Source of the DNA: a candidate division BRC1 bacterium ADurb.Bin183
Lineage (GTDB): Bacteria > Sumerlaeota > Sumerlaeia > MWCT01
Direction of reading: 5' to 3'
Assembly (NCBI GenBank): GCA_002070185.1
Contig: MWCT01000004.1
Location: 62,001-126,000, forward strand
Length of the DNA: 64,000 bases
Shown: one piece after another, positions 1-9,906 of the stretch
How the letters are laid out: every line of letters begins with the position of its first letter
How positions within the stretch are numbered: the stretch's first letter is position 1
The notes under the pieces: generated by a model
Databases searched by the model: none
Told to the model about the DNA's origin: nothing
What the model saw: the letters and a program-made list of their open reading frames with translations, nothing else
Made by a program: the position numbers and the translations under genes

Positions 1-1672
1 CGGCATGTCCGCGAATGAAGATTCTGTAAAGACCGCGGCTTGAGATTTTAATTATTTGCGGGATTGTGTGGAGTTTGATAATGTATCCATATGATGTGAT
101 GGGTTCGCCCGTGTAAGGATCTGCCTTGACCTCTTGAACTGTGGGGAAACCGGGGCGACCGACGAACTCGCGGTTACGATAGAAGCGGGCATGGATGTTG
201 GTGGAATAGAGCGGATCCCCAAATTGTTTGTAATTGAAATGCAGGTGCGGCGCAATCATGAAAAGGGGCATTACGAGAGCGGCGGCAAGTGCAAGGGGAC
301 GGACGCTGCGCCGACATCCGAAATAAATGATGAGCGGAATAACATAACTCAAAGATGTGACCTGCGTCAAGCAGAGGGCGCCGGCGGCGAGTCCTGTCCA
401 GAGCCAGCCCCATTTTGCCCATTCTTGCATGAGGATAAGGGCGTAGAGCAAACCGAGGGTGCATAAAATAAATAATTCCATTCTCAAGCCGCGCGCGCTC
501 ATGAAGATGAAGTATGGATTTGCGGCGCATGCAAAGGCGGCGCCCAAGCCAGCGCGAGCGTCGGTGATGCGTTTTACGACGATATAAACCGCGGGTATGA
601 CGGCAAGCGAGAGGAGGAATGTGAGGATACGCAGAGCGGTCTGCGTTTTGGATAAAAACAGGAATATTATTTTTATGAGCCAGATAAAGAGAGGTTCGCG
701 AATATAAGGAGCGAGAGTTGTTGCTGTTTGAAAAAGACCTCCGCCTTTTTGTGCTATGTCAAAATATCCAACGGCATCGGGGTCGAGGTGTTGCCCCACG
801 TTCTCAACAAGATTGATCCAGCGCATGTTATATCCCATTGCGATAATCATGCATAATAATATGAGGAATTTTTGTGGAGGGGCACCGGCAAGGCTGCGCC
901 GTGAAAGGATTATTCCCATGGCAAGAATAATAATCACAAAAATTATATTTGTCAGCCATGGAAGGAGGTTTGCAAATAAGCCGGAAACGCTGCAGATAAT
1001 TATAATAATATAAATAAATATTAATTCATTTCCGATTCGCTTACTGTAAAAAATCAATGCTGCGATGCAGAGCGCAATGGAAAAGAATAATACCGTTATG
1101 ATATTATTTTGCGCTTTTTTTGTATAAACAGTTCGTTCGATGCGGCGGAGGATTGTCACGGGAGCGGCGCCGGCGCCGACTTGAGCGGTAATAGAAAGCC
1201 GGGTTTGTTTGTTTGCGACTTTATCGCGCAGGGTTAAAGTTTTCCCGTTGAGTTTGAGATGTTTTGGTTTGCCAACACCTGTTTGAACAATGACTTGAGT
1301 ATCTGGAGATTTAATTTTTGCGGTGTGTATCTGATAAAAAACGATAAACTTGTTGACGCAATCATTATCATCGGCGGCGATTCCATTTCTAAAAAATATT
1401 GCGCCTTTTCCGCCGGCGGGGAGAAGAAGGGCGTTATTCTCGAAAATCCAATCGCCTTCTACATCATGACCGTGTTGCCGAATCCAGTCGGCGTTTTCGC
1501 GCGCATAGATGATTTCTTTATACACAAGCGGGCTGGAATAACCTGCAAGCCTCACAAGCCAAGCTGTAATAAAAACACCGCATACAATAAAACACAGCCA
1601 GTAAAATATTTTGTAAGAGGAAGGGGAATCAGATTTTTGATGGGATAGGTTTTTCTGCACAAGAATTCTCAA
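1..1672 (-). CDS. Membrane glycosyltransferase, GT39/PMT-like (3' end off the left edge)
   Basis: I translated this frame by hand. It is open from the left edge to a TAA just upstream of 1672, giving at least 557 residues. An N-terminal membrane segment is followed by an extracytoplasmic stretch of about 130 residues, then many hydrophobic helices. The first large loop carries LDPDAVGYFD and later IREPLF, the acidic and Arg-Glu-Pro pattern of GT39-like, polyprenyl-phosphate-sugar-dependent transferases. It should glycosylate an acceptor on the outer face of the inner membrane. No ATG lies near the 5' end. TTG at 1672 or GTG at 1660 are the possible starts, and neither has a good ribosome site. 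Family assignment is by pattern; the acceptor is unknown. Confidence 0.75.
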   Translation of the reverse strand, partial: MRILVQKNLSHQKSDSPSSYKIFYWLCFIVCGVFITAWLVRLAGYSSPLVYKEIIYARENADWIRQHGHDVEGDWIFENNALLLPAGGKGAIFFRNGIAADDNDCVNKFIVFYQIHTAKIKSPDTQVIVQTGVGKPKHLKLNGKTLTLRDKVANKQTRLSITAQVGAGAAPVTILRRIERTVYTKKAQNNIITVLFFSIALCIAALIFYSKRIGNELIFIYIIIIICSVSGLFANLLPWLTNIIFVIIILAMGIILSRRSLAGAPPQKFLILLCMIIAMGYNMRWINLVENVGQHLDPDAVGYFDIAQKGGGLFQTATTLAPYIREPLFIWLIKIIFLFLSKTQTALRILTFLLSLAVIPAVYIVVKRITDARAGLGAAFACAANPYFIFMSARGLRMELFILCTLGLLYALILMQEWAKWGWLWTGLAAGALCLTQVTSLSYVIPLIIYFGCRRSVRPLALAAALVMPLFMIAPHLHFNYKQFGDPLYSTNIHARFYRNREFVGRPGFPTVQEVKADPYTGEPITSYGYIIKLHTIPQIIKISSRGLYRIFIRGHA

Positions 1673-1835
1673 ACGATGCTGGAATCTTTATTATCAATTA
1701 CATTGGGAGATTTATTATCATCGAGGTGGCAAAGGTCAAGGATTTTGGCGCGGGAATTCTGCATCGGTTAAAAATTGCTTGTCAGGCAGGAACGGGTGTG
1801 AAAGATAATAACAAAATCTGCAAAAAAAGGATGCC

Positions 1836-3350
1836 ATGATAAAAAAAGCTATTATTATTGGTGCGGGACCCGCGGGGCTGACCGCCGCATATGAGTTGGT
1901 CCAAAAAACAAAGATTCTTCCGATTGTGATTGAGAAGAGTCAATTCATGGGCGGGATTTCGAGAACGGTCAATTACAAGGGCAATCGGATTGACATCGGC
2001 GGGCATCGTTTTTTTTCCAAATCCGACCGCGTGATGGAATGGTGGCAGGAGGTTATGCCTCTGGAGAAGGATTCGGCGCGGATTGAGGAGATGGAAAAAA
2101 TCCTTTTGTTGCGCGACCGCAAATCGCGCATTTATTGCTTCCGGAAATTCTTCGATTACCCTATCACGTTGAGCGGTCGCACGATTGCAAATCTCGGCGC
2201 GTGGCGGACTTTTAAAATCGGAATGAGTTATCTGAAGAGTTCCTGCTTCCCCATTAGGAACCCAAAAAATCTTGAGGAGTTTTTTATCAATCGTTTTGGC
2301 AAGGAGTTATATCTGACCTTTTTCAAATCCTATACGGAGAAGGTCTGGGGCAAACCGTGCAAGGAGATAAGCGCCGAGTGGGGGGCGCAGCGAGTCAAGG
2401 GTCTTTCCGTCTGGAAATCAATTGTTCACGTTTTGAAACGGGTATTCAAAAAATCGGATAACATCGCGGGGAAAGATACGGAGACATCGTTGATTGAAAA
2501 GTTTTTATATCCGAAATACGGACCGGGGCAGATGTGGGAGGAGGTTGCCCGCATTGTTCGGGAGCGCGGCGGCGAAATCATCACAGGGCTGGAAGTTGAA
2601 AATATTGAGGCGAGCGAGAACCGCATTGTGTCTGTTTCCGCGCGCGACTCCGAGGGGAATGTTCGGCGTTTTGATGGCGACTACTTTTTTTCCACGATGC
2701 CGATAAAGGATTTTATTAGCGGGATGGGACATGGCGTTCCTGAAAACGTTCGCGAAATCAGCGACGGGCTGACTTATCGGGATTTTATCACGGTGGGGCT
2801 TTTGGTTAATCAATTGAAAATCAAACCTGCGAACCCGCTTCAGAATAAATTAATCAACGACACGTGGATTTACATTCAGGAGCCTGATGTGGATGTGGGG
2901 CGGCTTCAGATATTCAACAACTGGAGTCCGTATCTTGTCGCAGACCCGAGCAAGGTTTGGTTGGGGTTGGAGTATTTTTGTCAGGACACTGACGCGCTCT
3001 GGAAGAAGCCCGATTCTGAGATGATCGAACAGGGGGCGGTTGAGTTGGATAGAATTGGCATTATCAACAAGCGCGATGTGTTGGATGGGACAGTGATTCG
3101 AATGCCGAAGACTTATCCGGGATATTTTGGAACGTTTGACCGTTTCTCGGAGGTGCGCCGATACCTTGATGGTTTTGAGAATCTTTTTCTCATTGGAAGA
3201 AACGGGATGCACAGATATAATAATCAGGATCACTCGATGTTGACCGCAATGGAGGCTGTGCAAAATATAATCAGCGGCAGGACAAATAAGGAAAATATCT
3301 GGAGCGTAAACACCGAACAGGAGTATCATGAGACAAAGGATAAACGTTAA
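1836..3350 (+). CDS. FAD-dependent amine-oxidase/UDP-galactopyranose-mutase-like protein
   Basis: A 504-residue flavoprotein. Residues 4-14 form the Rossmann dinucleotide site (G9-A-G11-P-A-G14), followed by an acidic residue (IEK) that fits the FAD ribose. The segment [19 protein letters not shown] is typical of the protoporphyrinogen-oxidase/phytoene-desaturase/UGM superfamily. Proteins of this type are often found beside glycosyltransferase genes and are annotated as UGM-like oxidoreductases of sugar-nucleotide metabolism. The neighbours here (a GT39-like gene and a GT2 fusion) agree with that. Start ATG has AAAGGATG upstream. The 3' end overlaps pcm by 23 bp. The exact substrate cannot be read from the sequence. 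Confidence 0.85.
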   Translation: MIKKAIIIGAGPAGLTAAYELVQKTKILPIVIEKSQFMGGISRTVNYKGNRIDIGGHRFFSKSDRVMEWWQEVMPLEKDSARIEEMEKILLLRDRKSRIYCFRKFFDYPITLSGRTIANLGAWRTFKIGMSYLKSSCFPIRNPKNLEEFFINRFGKELYLTFFKSYTEKVWGKPCKEISAEWGAQRVKGLSVWKSIVHVLKRVFKKSDNIAGKDTETSLIEKFLYPKYGPGQMWEEVARIVRERGGEIITGLEVENIEASENRIVSVSARDSEGNVRRFDGDYFFSTMPIKDFISGMGHGVPENVREISDGLTYRDFITVGLLVNQLKIKPANPLQNKLINDTWIYIQEPDVDVGRLQIFNNWSPYLVADPSKVWLGLEYFCQDTDALWKKPDSEMIEQGAVELDRIGIINKRDVLDGTVIRMPKTYPGYFGTFDRFSEVRRYLDGFENLFLIGRNGMHRYNNQDHSMLTAMEAVQNIISGRTNKENIWSVNTEQEYHETKDKR

Positions 3351-4020
3351 CCGGATTTTATTAAGGTTCATCAATATGTGGCGGAAAAAGATAGGGACTG
3401 CAAACAATTGTCTGAAGGATATGGTCAAGAGACAGATACAGGCGCGCGGTGTGAAGAATGAAGCCGTATTGAACGCCATGATGAAAGTTGATCGCGCGCT
3501 ATTTTTGCCCGATTCACTCAAATACTGCGCATATATGGATGACCCGCTGCCCATCGGCGAAGGGCAGACTATCTCGCAGCCGTATATTGTCGGGCTGATG
3601 ACGGAGATGTTGGATCCGCAAACGGGAGACCGCGTTCTTGAGGTGGGGACTGGCAGCGGGTATCAGACGGCAATTCTCGCCGAGTTGGTGAAACATGTTT
3701 ATTCGCTCGAAATCATCCCAGCGTTGGCGAAGCGGGCGCGGGCGCTGCTTATTGATGAGATGAAATACAAAAATCTTTCCATTCGCGTTGCCAGCGGTTA
3801 TGCGGGTTGGGCGGAGGAAGCGCCATTTGACAAAATTATTGTAACTGCCGCGCCGCCGGTTGTCCCGGATGCGCTGACGGAACAACTCGCGTCGGGCGGG
3901 CGAATGGTCGTTCCCGTCGGCGATTGTACTCAGAGGCTTTGCCTGATTCAGAAGGATAACTTTGGTCTGCGCCGAAGAGATTCAATTCCTGTTCGATTTG
4001 TGCCGATGGTGGATTACTGA
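3328..4020 (+). CDS. pcm: Protein-L-isoaspartate O-methyltransferase
   Basis: A 230-residue SAM-dependent enzyme that methylates L-isoaspartyl residues in damaged proteins so that they can return to aspartate. The family marks are TISQPYIV (81-88) and motif [14 protein letters not shown] (103-115). The start at 3328 has AGGAG four bases upstream and overlaps the preceding gene, so translational coupling is likely. A later ATG at 3376 gives a length nearer the family average but has a weaker ribosome site. The 3' end overlaps the convergent glycosyltransferase gene by 7 bp. Confidence 0.93.
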   Translation: MRQRINVNRILLRFINMWRKKIGTANNCLKDMVKRQIQARGVKNEAVLNAMMKVDRALFLPDSLKYCAYMDDPLPIGEGQTISQPYIVGLMTEMLDPQTGDRVLEVGTGSGYQTAILAELVKHVYSLEIIPALAKRARALLIDEMKYKNLSIRVASGYAGWAEEAPFDKIIVTAAPPVVPDALTEQLASGGRMVVPVGDCTQRLCLIQKDNFGLRRRDSIPVRFVPMVDY

Positions 4021-5288
4021 GGCAGCGGCTCAGTTTTTTTTTGGAATTTGGCGATTAATTCCGCGCCGAATATATATTCATAGCCGCAAAGGCTGCAGCC
4101 GCGTTTTTCCATTTCCCTGAACAATTCTCGTCGCGTCCAATGGCTGGGATGTTTATCGGCATATCCGGAGGGGTGCAGTAATTGGTAGAACCATTCGATG
4201 ATGCGCCAGCGGGTTGAGTAATCGGGCGTTCCGATGATGATGAATCCGCCGGGCTTTGTGACGCGCAGAACTTCATCCAGAATGACGGGATTGCGCGGGA
4301 GATGCTCAATGACTTGGGAGGCGATGGTTGCCTCAAAGACGCCGTTTGCAAAGGGGATGTGTCTAATATCGCCTCTGATGAGAACTTTGTGTGGGGCTCG
4401 TTTATATCGGAGCATGTTCATTTGCAAATCCATGCCGACCGCCTGCGGGAGCCCGTCCAAAATCTGGCTTGAGCCGCATCCGATATCGAGAATGGCGCGA
4501 TATTCCCGGGCATAATCGCAGATGATTGAGTAGCGGCGTTTCTGCCAGATTCGTTGGAAATAAAAACGGCTGTTAAAGGCGCGCTCGTCGTAGTCGGCGC
4601 ATTCGTGCGAGTTGCGCAATCGCCAGAATTTGAAGAGCGCGCGGAGGTAATCCTTGCCGAATGCAAGGATGCGCGATTTGGAAAAACCGTGTTTGCGCGG
4701 ATGATAATGAAAAGGGACTTCTTTAACGCGGAATCCGCGTGAGTAAGCCTTGATGAGAATTTCCTGCAAGACAACATAGTTGACTTCCGTCGGGGCTACT
4801 TCATCGAAGATTCTTTTATGATAAAGACGGAAGCCCGAGGATAAATCGCGGATGGGCAGGTTGAGCGCGACGCGATAAAATGTGTTGAGAATCCACGATA
4901 GGAATTGCCGAAAAAATCCCGACTGGCTAAAACCGTTTTTGATATAGCGGGAGGCAATAAGAACCTCCGCCTGATGCCGAGCTGCAAAAAGGATGGGGAC
5001 GATATAAGGGCTATGGGAGAAATCGGCATCCATAGTGATGATGTATTTGCCGCGGCATGCCTTAATTCCATTTGCAATGGCAATGCCGTATCCTCTTGAG
5101 ACAACGACAAGTTTGGCGTTGTTATCTTTTACCACTTGCTCGATATTATCTTCCGAACGGGCGTCGGCGATGACAATTTCATATTCTGATTCGGGCAGCA
5201 CGCCGATCATGACCTCGCGCAGGCAGGGCACGAGTTTGCGGATATTGATTTCCTCGTTGAGCGTGGGAATCAAAATGCTTAAAATCAT
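4014..5288 (-). CDS. GT2 glycosyltransferase fused to a SAM methyltransferase
   Basis: A 424-residue two-domain protein. Residues 1-225 are a family 2 glycosyltransferase close to dolichol-phosphate-mannose-synthase/undecaprenyl-phosphate-sugar synthase types: LSILIPTLNEE at the N-terminus, MDADFSHSP with D87-A-D89, then the DLSSGFRLY segment. Residues 250-424 are a class I methyltransferase: ILDIGCGSS (266-274), an acidic residue after GMD, then IEHLPRN and a KPGGFIII strand (type 11 family). There are no convincing membrane helices, so it is probably cytoplasmic or peripheral. It may load a sugar onto a lipid carrier and methylate the sugar or a related product. The pairing within one chain is an inference for function but directly visible in sequence. 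Confidence 0.88.
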   Translation of the reverse strand: MILSILIPTLNEEINIRKLVPCLREVMIGVLPESEYEIVIADARSEDNIEQVVKDNNAKLVVVSRGYGIAIANGIKACRGKYIITMDADFSHSPYIVPILFAARHQAEVLIASRYIKNGFSQSGFFRQFLSWILNTFYRVALNLPIRDLSSGFRLYHKRIFDEVAPTEVNYVVLQEILIKAYSRGFRVKEVPFHYHPRKHGFSKSRILAFGKDYLRALFKFWRLRNSHECADYDERAFNSRFYFQRIWQKRRYSIICDYAREYRAILDIGCGSSQILDGLPQAVGMDLQMNMLRYKRAPHKVLIRGDIRHIPFANGVFEATIASQVIEHLPRNPVILDEVLRVTKPGGFIIIGTPDYSTRWRIIEWFYQLLHPSGYADKHPSHWTRRELFREMEKRGCSLCGYEYIFGAELIAKFQKKTEPLPQ

Positions 5289-5404
5289 TCGGTTATTTCC
5301 TGTTGCATAATATCGTTTTTACCTATGAAGTATAATCTTTGGCGTCAAACAAAAAAGAAAATTGCAGTTGACGCGCGGGTTTGCAAATGGAGATGATTTC
5401 TAAT

Positions 5405-6148
5405 ATGAAACATAAAAAAGTTATAGCGGTTTTTGTTATCTTTTTAAATTTGTGGCTCTGCCTTGCTATGATTTGCGCGGCGGAGGCGAAGGGCAGGATT
5501 GTCTGCATAGATCCGGGGCATCAAGCTCAGGCGGATAGCTCTCCGGACCCTATCGGTCCCGGTTCAACCAAGACCAAAGCCTGCGTTTCGAGCGGGACAA
5601 GAGGAACGGTCTCCGGACCGGAGCATGCGGTGGTGCTTGATGTGGGGTTGCGTCTGCGGGACCTTTTGACATCGCAGGGTGTGGCGGTTGTGATGACGCG
5701 GGAGACGGCGGATGTGCATCTTTGCAACAGCCAGCGAGCTATCATTGCCAACAATGCCAAAGCGGATTTGTGCATTCGCATACATTGCGACGCGGGTTCA
5801 AAACATACAAGCATTATGCTTTATCCGGCGCTTATTCAGGGGTGGACGGATGACATATATGAGGAGAGTTTGAAAGCGGCGGGGATTGTGCAAACAGCTT
5901 ATTGCAACAAAACAGGCATCCCCAATGGCGGTCTCATCCCGCGTTCGGATCTGACGGGATTCAATTGGGCGGATGTGCCGACTATTCTGGCGGAGATGTT
6001 CCAGATGCAAAATGCGGAGGACGACAAGCTCGGGGCGACGCCGGAGTTTCGTCAAAAACTGGCAGAGGGTCTTGCCGCGGGCATCTTAGAATATCTTAAA
6101 ACCCTCCCCGCAAAACCAATTCAAACAAACGCAATAATCCTTAAATAG
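5405..6148 (+). CDS. Secreted N-acetylmuramoyl-L-alanine amidase (Amidase_3)
   Basis: A 247-residue zinc amidase of the AmiC/CwlC type that cuts the bond between muramic acid and the peptide stem. Residues 1-28 are a signal peptide ending near CAAEA. The zinc and catalytic residues expected of the family are visible: H39 in IDPGH, E73 in GPEH, H127 in IRIHCD and E197 near TILAEM. I chose the ATG at 5405 because it puts the signal peptide directly at the N-terminus (MKHKKVIAVF) and has GGAG upstream. Starts at 5381 and 5387 add eight or six residues. The gene is divergent from the GT2 fusion gene and convergent with the MA-peptidase gene, with 1 bp between stops. Confidence 0.9.
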   Translation: MKHKKVIAVFVIFLNLWLCLAMICAAEAKGRIVCIDPGHQAQADSSPDPIGPGSTKTKACVSSGTRGTVSGPEHAVVLDVGLRLRDLLTSQGVAVVMTRETADVHLCNSQRAIIANNAKADLCIRIHCDAGSKHTSIMLYPALIQGWTDDIYEESLKAAGIVQTAYCNKTGIPNGGLIPRSDLTGFNWADVPTILAEMFQMQNAEDDKLGATPEFRQKLAEGLAAGILEYLKTLPAKPIQTNAIILK

Positions 6149-6149
6149 A

Positions 6150-7034
6150 TTAAAAAAAACCTTCCTCTTCCCAAACTTTTATCTGCTCGAGCTTTTGTTT
6201 GCGTTTTTTCAGATACGCCAGCAGAAAAAAGAGCGTCATTGCAAACCAGAAGATTGTGCCCGATGAAAAGAGAAAGATAATATTCCACCATCTATTTCCC
6301 AGATATTTTTTCCACTGCTCTTCAAGGCTTTTCATGATGATGGGTTCATCCAATTGCGCGATGAATTTGCGTCCCTGCTCGGGGTCTGCCAGAATTTTTA
6401 ACATGGCGGAAATTCCCCCGCGGGCGAAAAACTGCCGTATGAGAAATTGGCACATGGAGCAGCTTTGCAAATATGCAAGGGAGAGCTCGGGAGGCGAGGC
6501 GGGGAATGAGGATTCAAGGCGGGAAAAGGGGATGTGGTTTCCCCAAAGGTGCGCCATTGCCATTTGGATGGATTTTCCCAGCGACCACTCGCCGGCAAGA
6601 AGCATCGCCAGTCCTTCATCGAGCCAACGGGGCAACGGCTCGACTGCCTGCCTTCCGACAAAAAGGTGTGCATATTCATGAACAAGCACACCGAAGTTCT
6701 CATCAGGGTTGAGGGCGCGGAGGCGTTCGCCATTGAGATAAATGACAGCCTGCGCGGCGTTTGCGGCGGCGATGAAATGCTCTGGATTCATGCCTGCTTT
6801 TTGGAGAAATTCTTTTTCCGTTTCGCAATAAACAATAGTCGTTGTGAATGGAATAGCAGGCGCGCCGCCAACTTTTTCCACCTTTTGGCGCGCCTTCTCC
6901 ATAGCTTCTTTAAAATACTGCGCAAGTTTTTCTTTTCCCGCCGGGAAATCAAGGGCGGAAAATTCGTCGGCATAAAAAACCTGTCCGCATAAAAAAAACA
7001 AAAACAGGAAGATGGCTTTTATTTTTAATTTCAT
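6150..7034 (-). CDS. MA-family zinc metallopeptidase (gluzincin), membrane-anchored
   Basis: A 294-residue protein with a signal peptide (1-22), then an extracytoplasmic gluzincin domain with H119-E120-Y-A-H123 and the downstream glutamate of WLDEGLAM (E140), which complete a zinc site. A hydrophobic helix near 252-273 is followed by a basic tail (KKRKQK), so the catalytic domain should face the periplasm with the C-terminus inside. This matches the peptidase MA-like family. The substrate is unknown. It is the last gene of a three-gene minus-strand operon, with 2 bp after the permease stop, which hints at a role linked to that transporter or to envelope protein turnover. Confidence 0.82.
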   Translation of the reverse strand: MKLKIKAIFLFLFFLCGQVFYADEFSALDFPAGKEKLAQYFKEAMEKARQKVEKVGGAPAIPFTTTIVYCETEKEFLQKAGMNPEHFIAAANAAQAVIYLNGERLRALNPDENFGVLVHEYAHLFVGRQAVEPLPRWLDEGLAMLLAGEWSLGKSIQMAMAHLWGNHIPFSRLESSFPASPPELSLAYLQSCSMCQFLIRQFFARGGISAMLKILADPEQGRKFIAQLDEPIIMKSLEEQWKKYLGNRWWNIIFLFSSGTIFWFAMTLFFLLAYLKKRKQKLEQIKVWEEEGFF

Positions 7035-7036
7035 TT

Positions 7037-7873
7037 TTATTTATTCAGGTCGCGCTTATGGAATATTATAAACGCCGTAAAAAGGAAAACGGTTGTATAG
7101 ATGGCGGAAATAACAACGCAGCGGATGACGTTCGGGGAATTCCACGATATGCTGATGCCGCTTGCCAGTTCGTTGAGCATACTGAAGCCTGTGTCCAAAT
7201 AGGACGAAAAAATATATTTATCAAGATGAGCGTTTCCGACTGGGATGAAATATTTGAGGGGCTGAATGCCGATGTTGATGCCGAGTGCGAAGCCGATTGC
7301 TCCGGCATATGTCCGAGCAATGGCGGACATGAAGAATCCGAATGAAAGCAGAGCGAATATGGGCAGCATGGTCAGGAGCGCGGCGATTAAAATAGAGGCG
7401 GCGATTGTCGTTCCGGAGACGAGCACGGTTTCCCCGTCCATCACCGCGCCGAGCTGATATTTCCATTTTGCAACAATGAGTCCGCTTATGATATTCACGG
7501 CAAGAAGCATCAAAGAGAATAAGGCGGCGGCAAAGAGTTTTGAGAAGAGAAATTCTGAGCGCCCCAATGGACGGCACAAGGCGTCCCGATATGTTCCCTG
7601 TTCTGTTTCTGAGACAATTAGAAGCGCGGCATGAATAAGGACAAAGATGGGGATGAGGGAGGTGGCGGCGAGCTGGGTTGAGTTGCTCAGGAACGAAACC
7701 CCATTGAGGTTTTTTGCGGCGCCCATTTGGCTAAATCCAATGGCGCAAAAAAAAGGCATAGCGGCGCTCAGAGCAAGCCCCAGCCATGGGTATTTAAGCG
7801 CGGTCGTCTTAATCATCTCGTTGTGAAATGCGGCGAGTATCTTTTTCAATGAAGAGGGATTTGCGGATATCAT
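7037..7873 (-). CDS. ABC-2 family transporter permease
   Basis: A 278-residue protein with about six hydrophobic helices. Its pattern is that of NosY/ABC-2 permeases: an early cytoplasmic-facing segment, LIVSETEQGTYRDALCRPLGRSEFLFSK, typical of the coupling region, and a final helix followed by HKRDLNK. No ATPase gene is adjacent. Its start overlaps the stop of the upstream glycosyltransferase-TPR gene by one base (TGATG), so the two are translationally coupled. It must borrow an ATPase from elsewhere, or the ATPase is outside the window. The cargo is unknown. Confidence 0.82.
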   Translation of the reverse strand: MISANPSSLKKILAAFHNEMIKTTALKYPWLGLALSAAMPFFCAIGFSQMGAAKNLNGVSFLSNSTQLAATSLIPIFVLIHAALLIVSETEQGTYRDALCRPLGRSEFLFSKLFAAALFSLMLLAVNIISGLIVAKWKYQLGAVMDGETVLVSGTTIAASILIAALLTMLPIFALLSFGFFMSAIARTYAGAIGFALGINIGIQPLKYFIPVGNAHLDKYIFSSYLDTGFSMLNELASGISISWNSPNVIRCVVISAIYTTVFLFTAFIIFHKRDLNK

Positions 7874-9735
7874 CAGCGGAATTGGTTCATCCTCCTTTTA
7901 GCGCGCAGGCGATCGAGTGAAATCCTGACGTTTTGGTATTTGGGGTCAAGGGCAAACGCATCAAGGTAATACTTTTCAGCTTTATCGTAATCGCCGAGTT
8001 CTTCATAAATTGTGCCGAGATAGCGCAGCGGCTGCGGCTGAGAGGGCATGAGGTCATGCGCCTTTTGGAATGCGGCAAGCGCCTTATGCAATCGTTTTTT
8101 TGAGAGAAGATAATAACCGTATTCGTAATAATTGAACCAAAGGAAGCGGTTGCTTTGTCCAAGGAGGGCGGCGATTTCCGGCGGCTGAGGGCGCGTCCGC
8201 ACAACTCCGACAAGGACGAGAATGTTAAAGAAGAGAAGAACGGTAATTATAAGCGCGAGCACAAGTCGCTTTCGGTTGATGTAGTTTTTCAGATGCGCGG
8301 CGATGTAATCGGCAAAGACAAGCGCGTTTGCGAGAAGGAGCGCGAGAATGATGCGATAGATAATGGAGATTTTTGCGTAATCGCCCCAGAGGGCGGGAAA
8401 CCATCGCCACGGGGCGACAAGTAGGGCTGTCATCTCATAAAAGAATGTTTTATTCCAAGGGATATAATGATCCAGCGTGTTAAAGCCGAGCCGCTCGGCT
8501 ATGACAAGAAGGAACGACCATGCGGAAAAAAGGATGGCGCTTATGAGCCAGAATTTCATGCGCCCTTCGCTGAATAGGGCGGCAAGCCCGAGCATGAAGA
8601 TGAATCCGTATTCTGTAAATCGGCGGTTGCTGAAGGAGCCGCCCGCCCACCAGACTTCGTTGGCGCTGTTGATATAGATTTGCATGAGGAGGGCGGCGAT
8701 GAGCCCCGCTGCGAGAATACGCTCTTTTTTCCAGAGAAGGAAAAGCCCCAGCGCGCCAAGAAGCACAATCGGCGTCCAAGGCAGCAGCCCGTGATAATCA
8801 GAGAACAGCATTTCAAAAATGGCGGGGCGGAACCAGCGCATTTCTTCGAGTTTAGGCATATGAAAGGGATTGCCGAAAAATTTACTCCAATAAAAAAAGA
8901 GCGGAAGAAGCGCAAAGATGAATGCGGCAAAGGCAACAAGCGCGCCTTTGATGTATTGCGCGGCGTAATCGGCGCGCGATTTGAAAGCGCCCTCGCGATG
9001 TTTTATAAATGCTTCGACGAGCAAAACGATAAGCGTTGCGATGTGTTGCGGACGGGTAAGAGTCATGATGCCGCCCAGCGCGCCAAGCAGCGCCCATTGA
9101 GCGGGGGTGCGCTCTTTAATCGTTTCCGCCCAGACGATAATAAAAAGCGTGACGATGAAAAATCCTGTGGCATGGGACATCAGGGCGCCGTAAAAGGTGT
9201 AGAATAAAAGCGGCGTGCCAAAAAAGCAAAGAAGGACGCTCCAGAGGGATATTTTGGCGCCGTAGCGTTTGCGGAGGAAATGATACGCGGCGAATAATCC
9301 GCTTCCGACATAAAATAAAATTCCGGTAAGGACAAGGGAGAAATAAGGCTGGCTGAACCCGTTGGTCTCCGAGCCGAAGAAACGGGCTGCCACTGAGCCG
9401 AGCAAATAAAATCCGCTCCAGAGCAATCCTGCGCCCATAGGCCAGTCGTTGGAGAGATATCCTTTGCCGGTGATATAGAGCATGTGTTTTTGAAATTCAA
9501 AATGCTCGTATTCATCCGAAAAATCCAAATCGCCGTCATGCAGAAGCGAGCGAGTGTAGGAATAATAAGCGGCAAAATCCGGCGGCGCAAAATAGGCGTT
9601 TGCCATCCAGAAAGAAAGGATTGAGAAAAGGACAATCAGGATTGTCGCGTGGGAAAATTTCATTATCGCGCGGAAAAGCTTAATTGACCCGCGGTAAAGA
9701 ATAATCATCGCGCGCTTGAGAAATATCCAAATCAT
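7873..9735 (-). CDS. Polytopic membrane glycosyltransferase-like protein with C-terminal TPRs
   Basis: A 620-residue protein. Residues 28-520 hold a dozen or so hydrophobic helices, with an acidic first loop (FAAYYSYTRSLLHDGDLDF) as in GT-C/GT39-like mannosyltransferases. The last 80 residues form two tetratricopeptide repeats (YYLLSKKRLHKALAAFQKA and the segment ending KAEKYYLDAFALDP), followed by a basic end. The TPRs probably face the periplasm or cytoplasm and bind a partner. It is the first gene of an operon with the ABC-2 permease and MA peptidase. No acceptor can be assigned. Confidence 0.8.
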   Translation of the reverse strand: MIWIFLKRAMIILYRGSIKLFRAIMKFSHATILIVLFSILSFWMANAYFAPPDFAAYYSYTRSLLHDGDLDFSDEYEHFEFQKHMLYITGKGYLSNDWPMGAGLLWSGFYLLGSVAARFFGSETNGFSQPYFSLVLTGILFYVGSGLFAAYHFLRKRYGAKISLWSVLLCFFGTPLLFYTFYGALMSHATGFFIVTLFIIVWAETIKERTPAQWALLGALGGIMTLTRPQHIATLIVLLVEAFIKHREGAFKSRADYAAQYIKGALVAFAAFIFALLPLFFYWSKFFGNPFHMPKLEEMRWFRPAIFEMLFSDYHGLLPWTPIVLLGALGLFLLWKKERILAAGLIAALLMQIYINSANEVWWAGGSFSNRRFTEYGFIFMLGLAALFSEGRMKFWLISAILFSAWSFLLVIAERLGFNTLDHYIPWNKTFFYEMTALLVAPWRWFPALWGDYAKISIIYRIILALLLANALVFADYIAAHLKNYINRKRLVLALIITVLLFFNILVLVGVVRTRPQPPEIAALLGQSNRFLWFNYYEYGYYLLSKKRLHKALAAFQKAHDLMPSQPQPLRYLGTIYEELGDYDKAEKYYLDAFALDPKYQNVRISLDRLRAKRRMNQFR

Positions 9736-9784
9736 GCCATCGAATATGATTGATGCGCCGTCAGGCTGTCAAGGCTGTGTCTCC

Positions 9785-9830
9785 TGATTCATAAATGATT
9801 TTCATTCTTTGTGTTATGGAGCATGAATCA
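9785..9830. repeat. Inverted repeat between divergent genes
   Basis: TGATTCAT (9785-9792) and ATGAATCA (9823-9830) form a perfect 8-bp inverted pair. It is extended by the complementary blocks CTCC/GGAG and GTCAA/TTGAC on the outer sides with short offsets. It lies in the divergent intergenic space between the glycosyltransferase-TPR gene and rnr. It could be an operator or a structured leader; I see no known consensus. Confidence 0.4.
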
Positions 9831-9906
9831 AATTGACAGGAGGGATGCGGGGGCGGACATGAATTATTGCAAAAGGTGAATCGGCAAAAAATATTCTTTC
9901 GATGAA

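Noticed and set aside
756..1648. Plus-strand open frames at 756-1013 and 1259-1648
   Set aside because: They lie opposite the hand-translated GT39-like minus-strand frame and have no family look; they are shadows.
1735..1765. Sigma-54-type promoter near 1743
   Set aside because: The GG and GC elements are 12 bp apart instead of 10.
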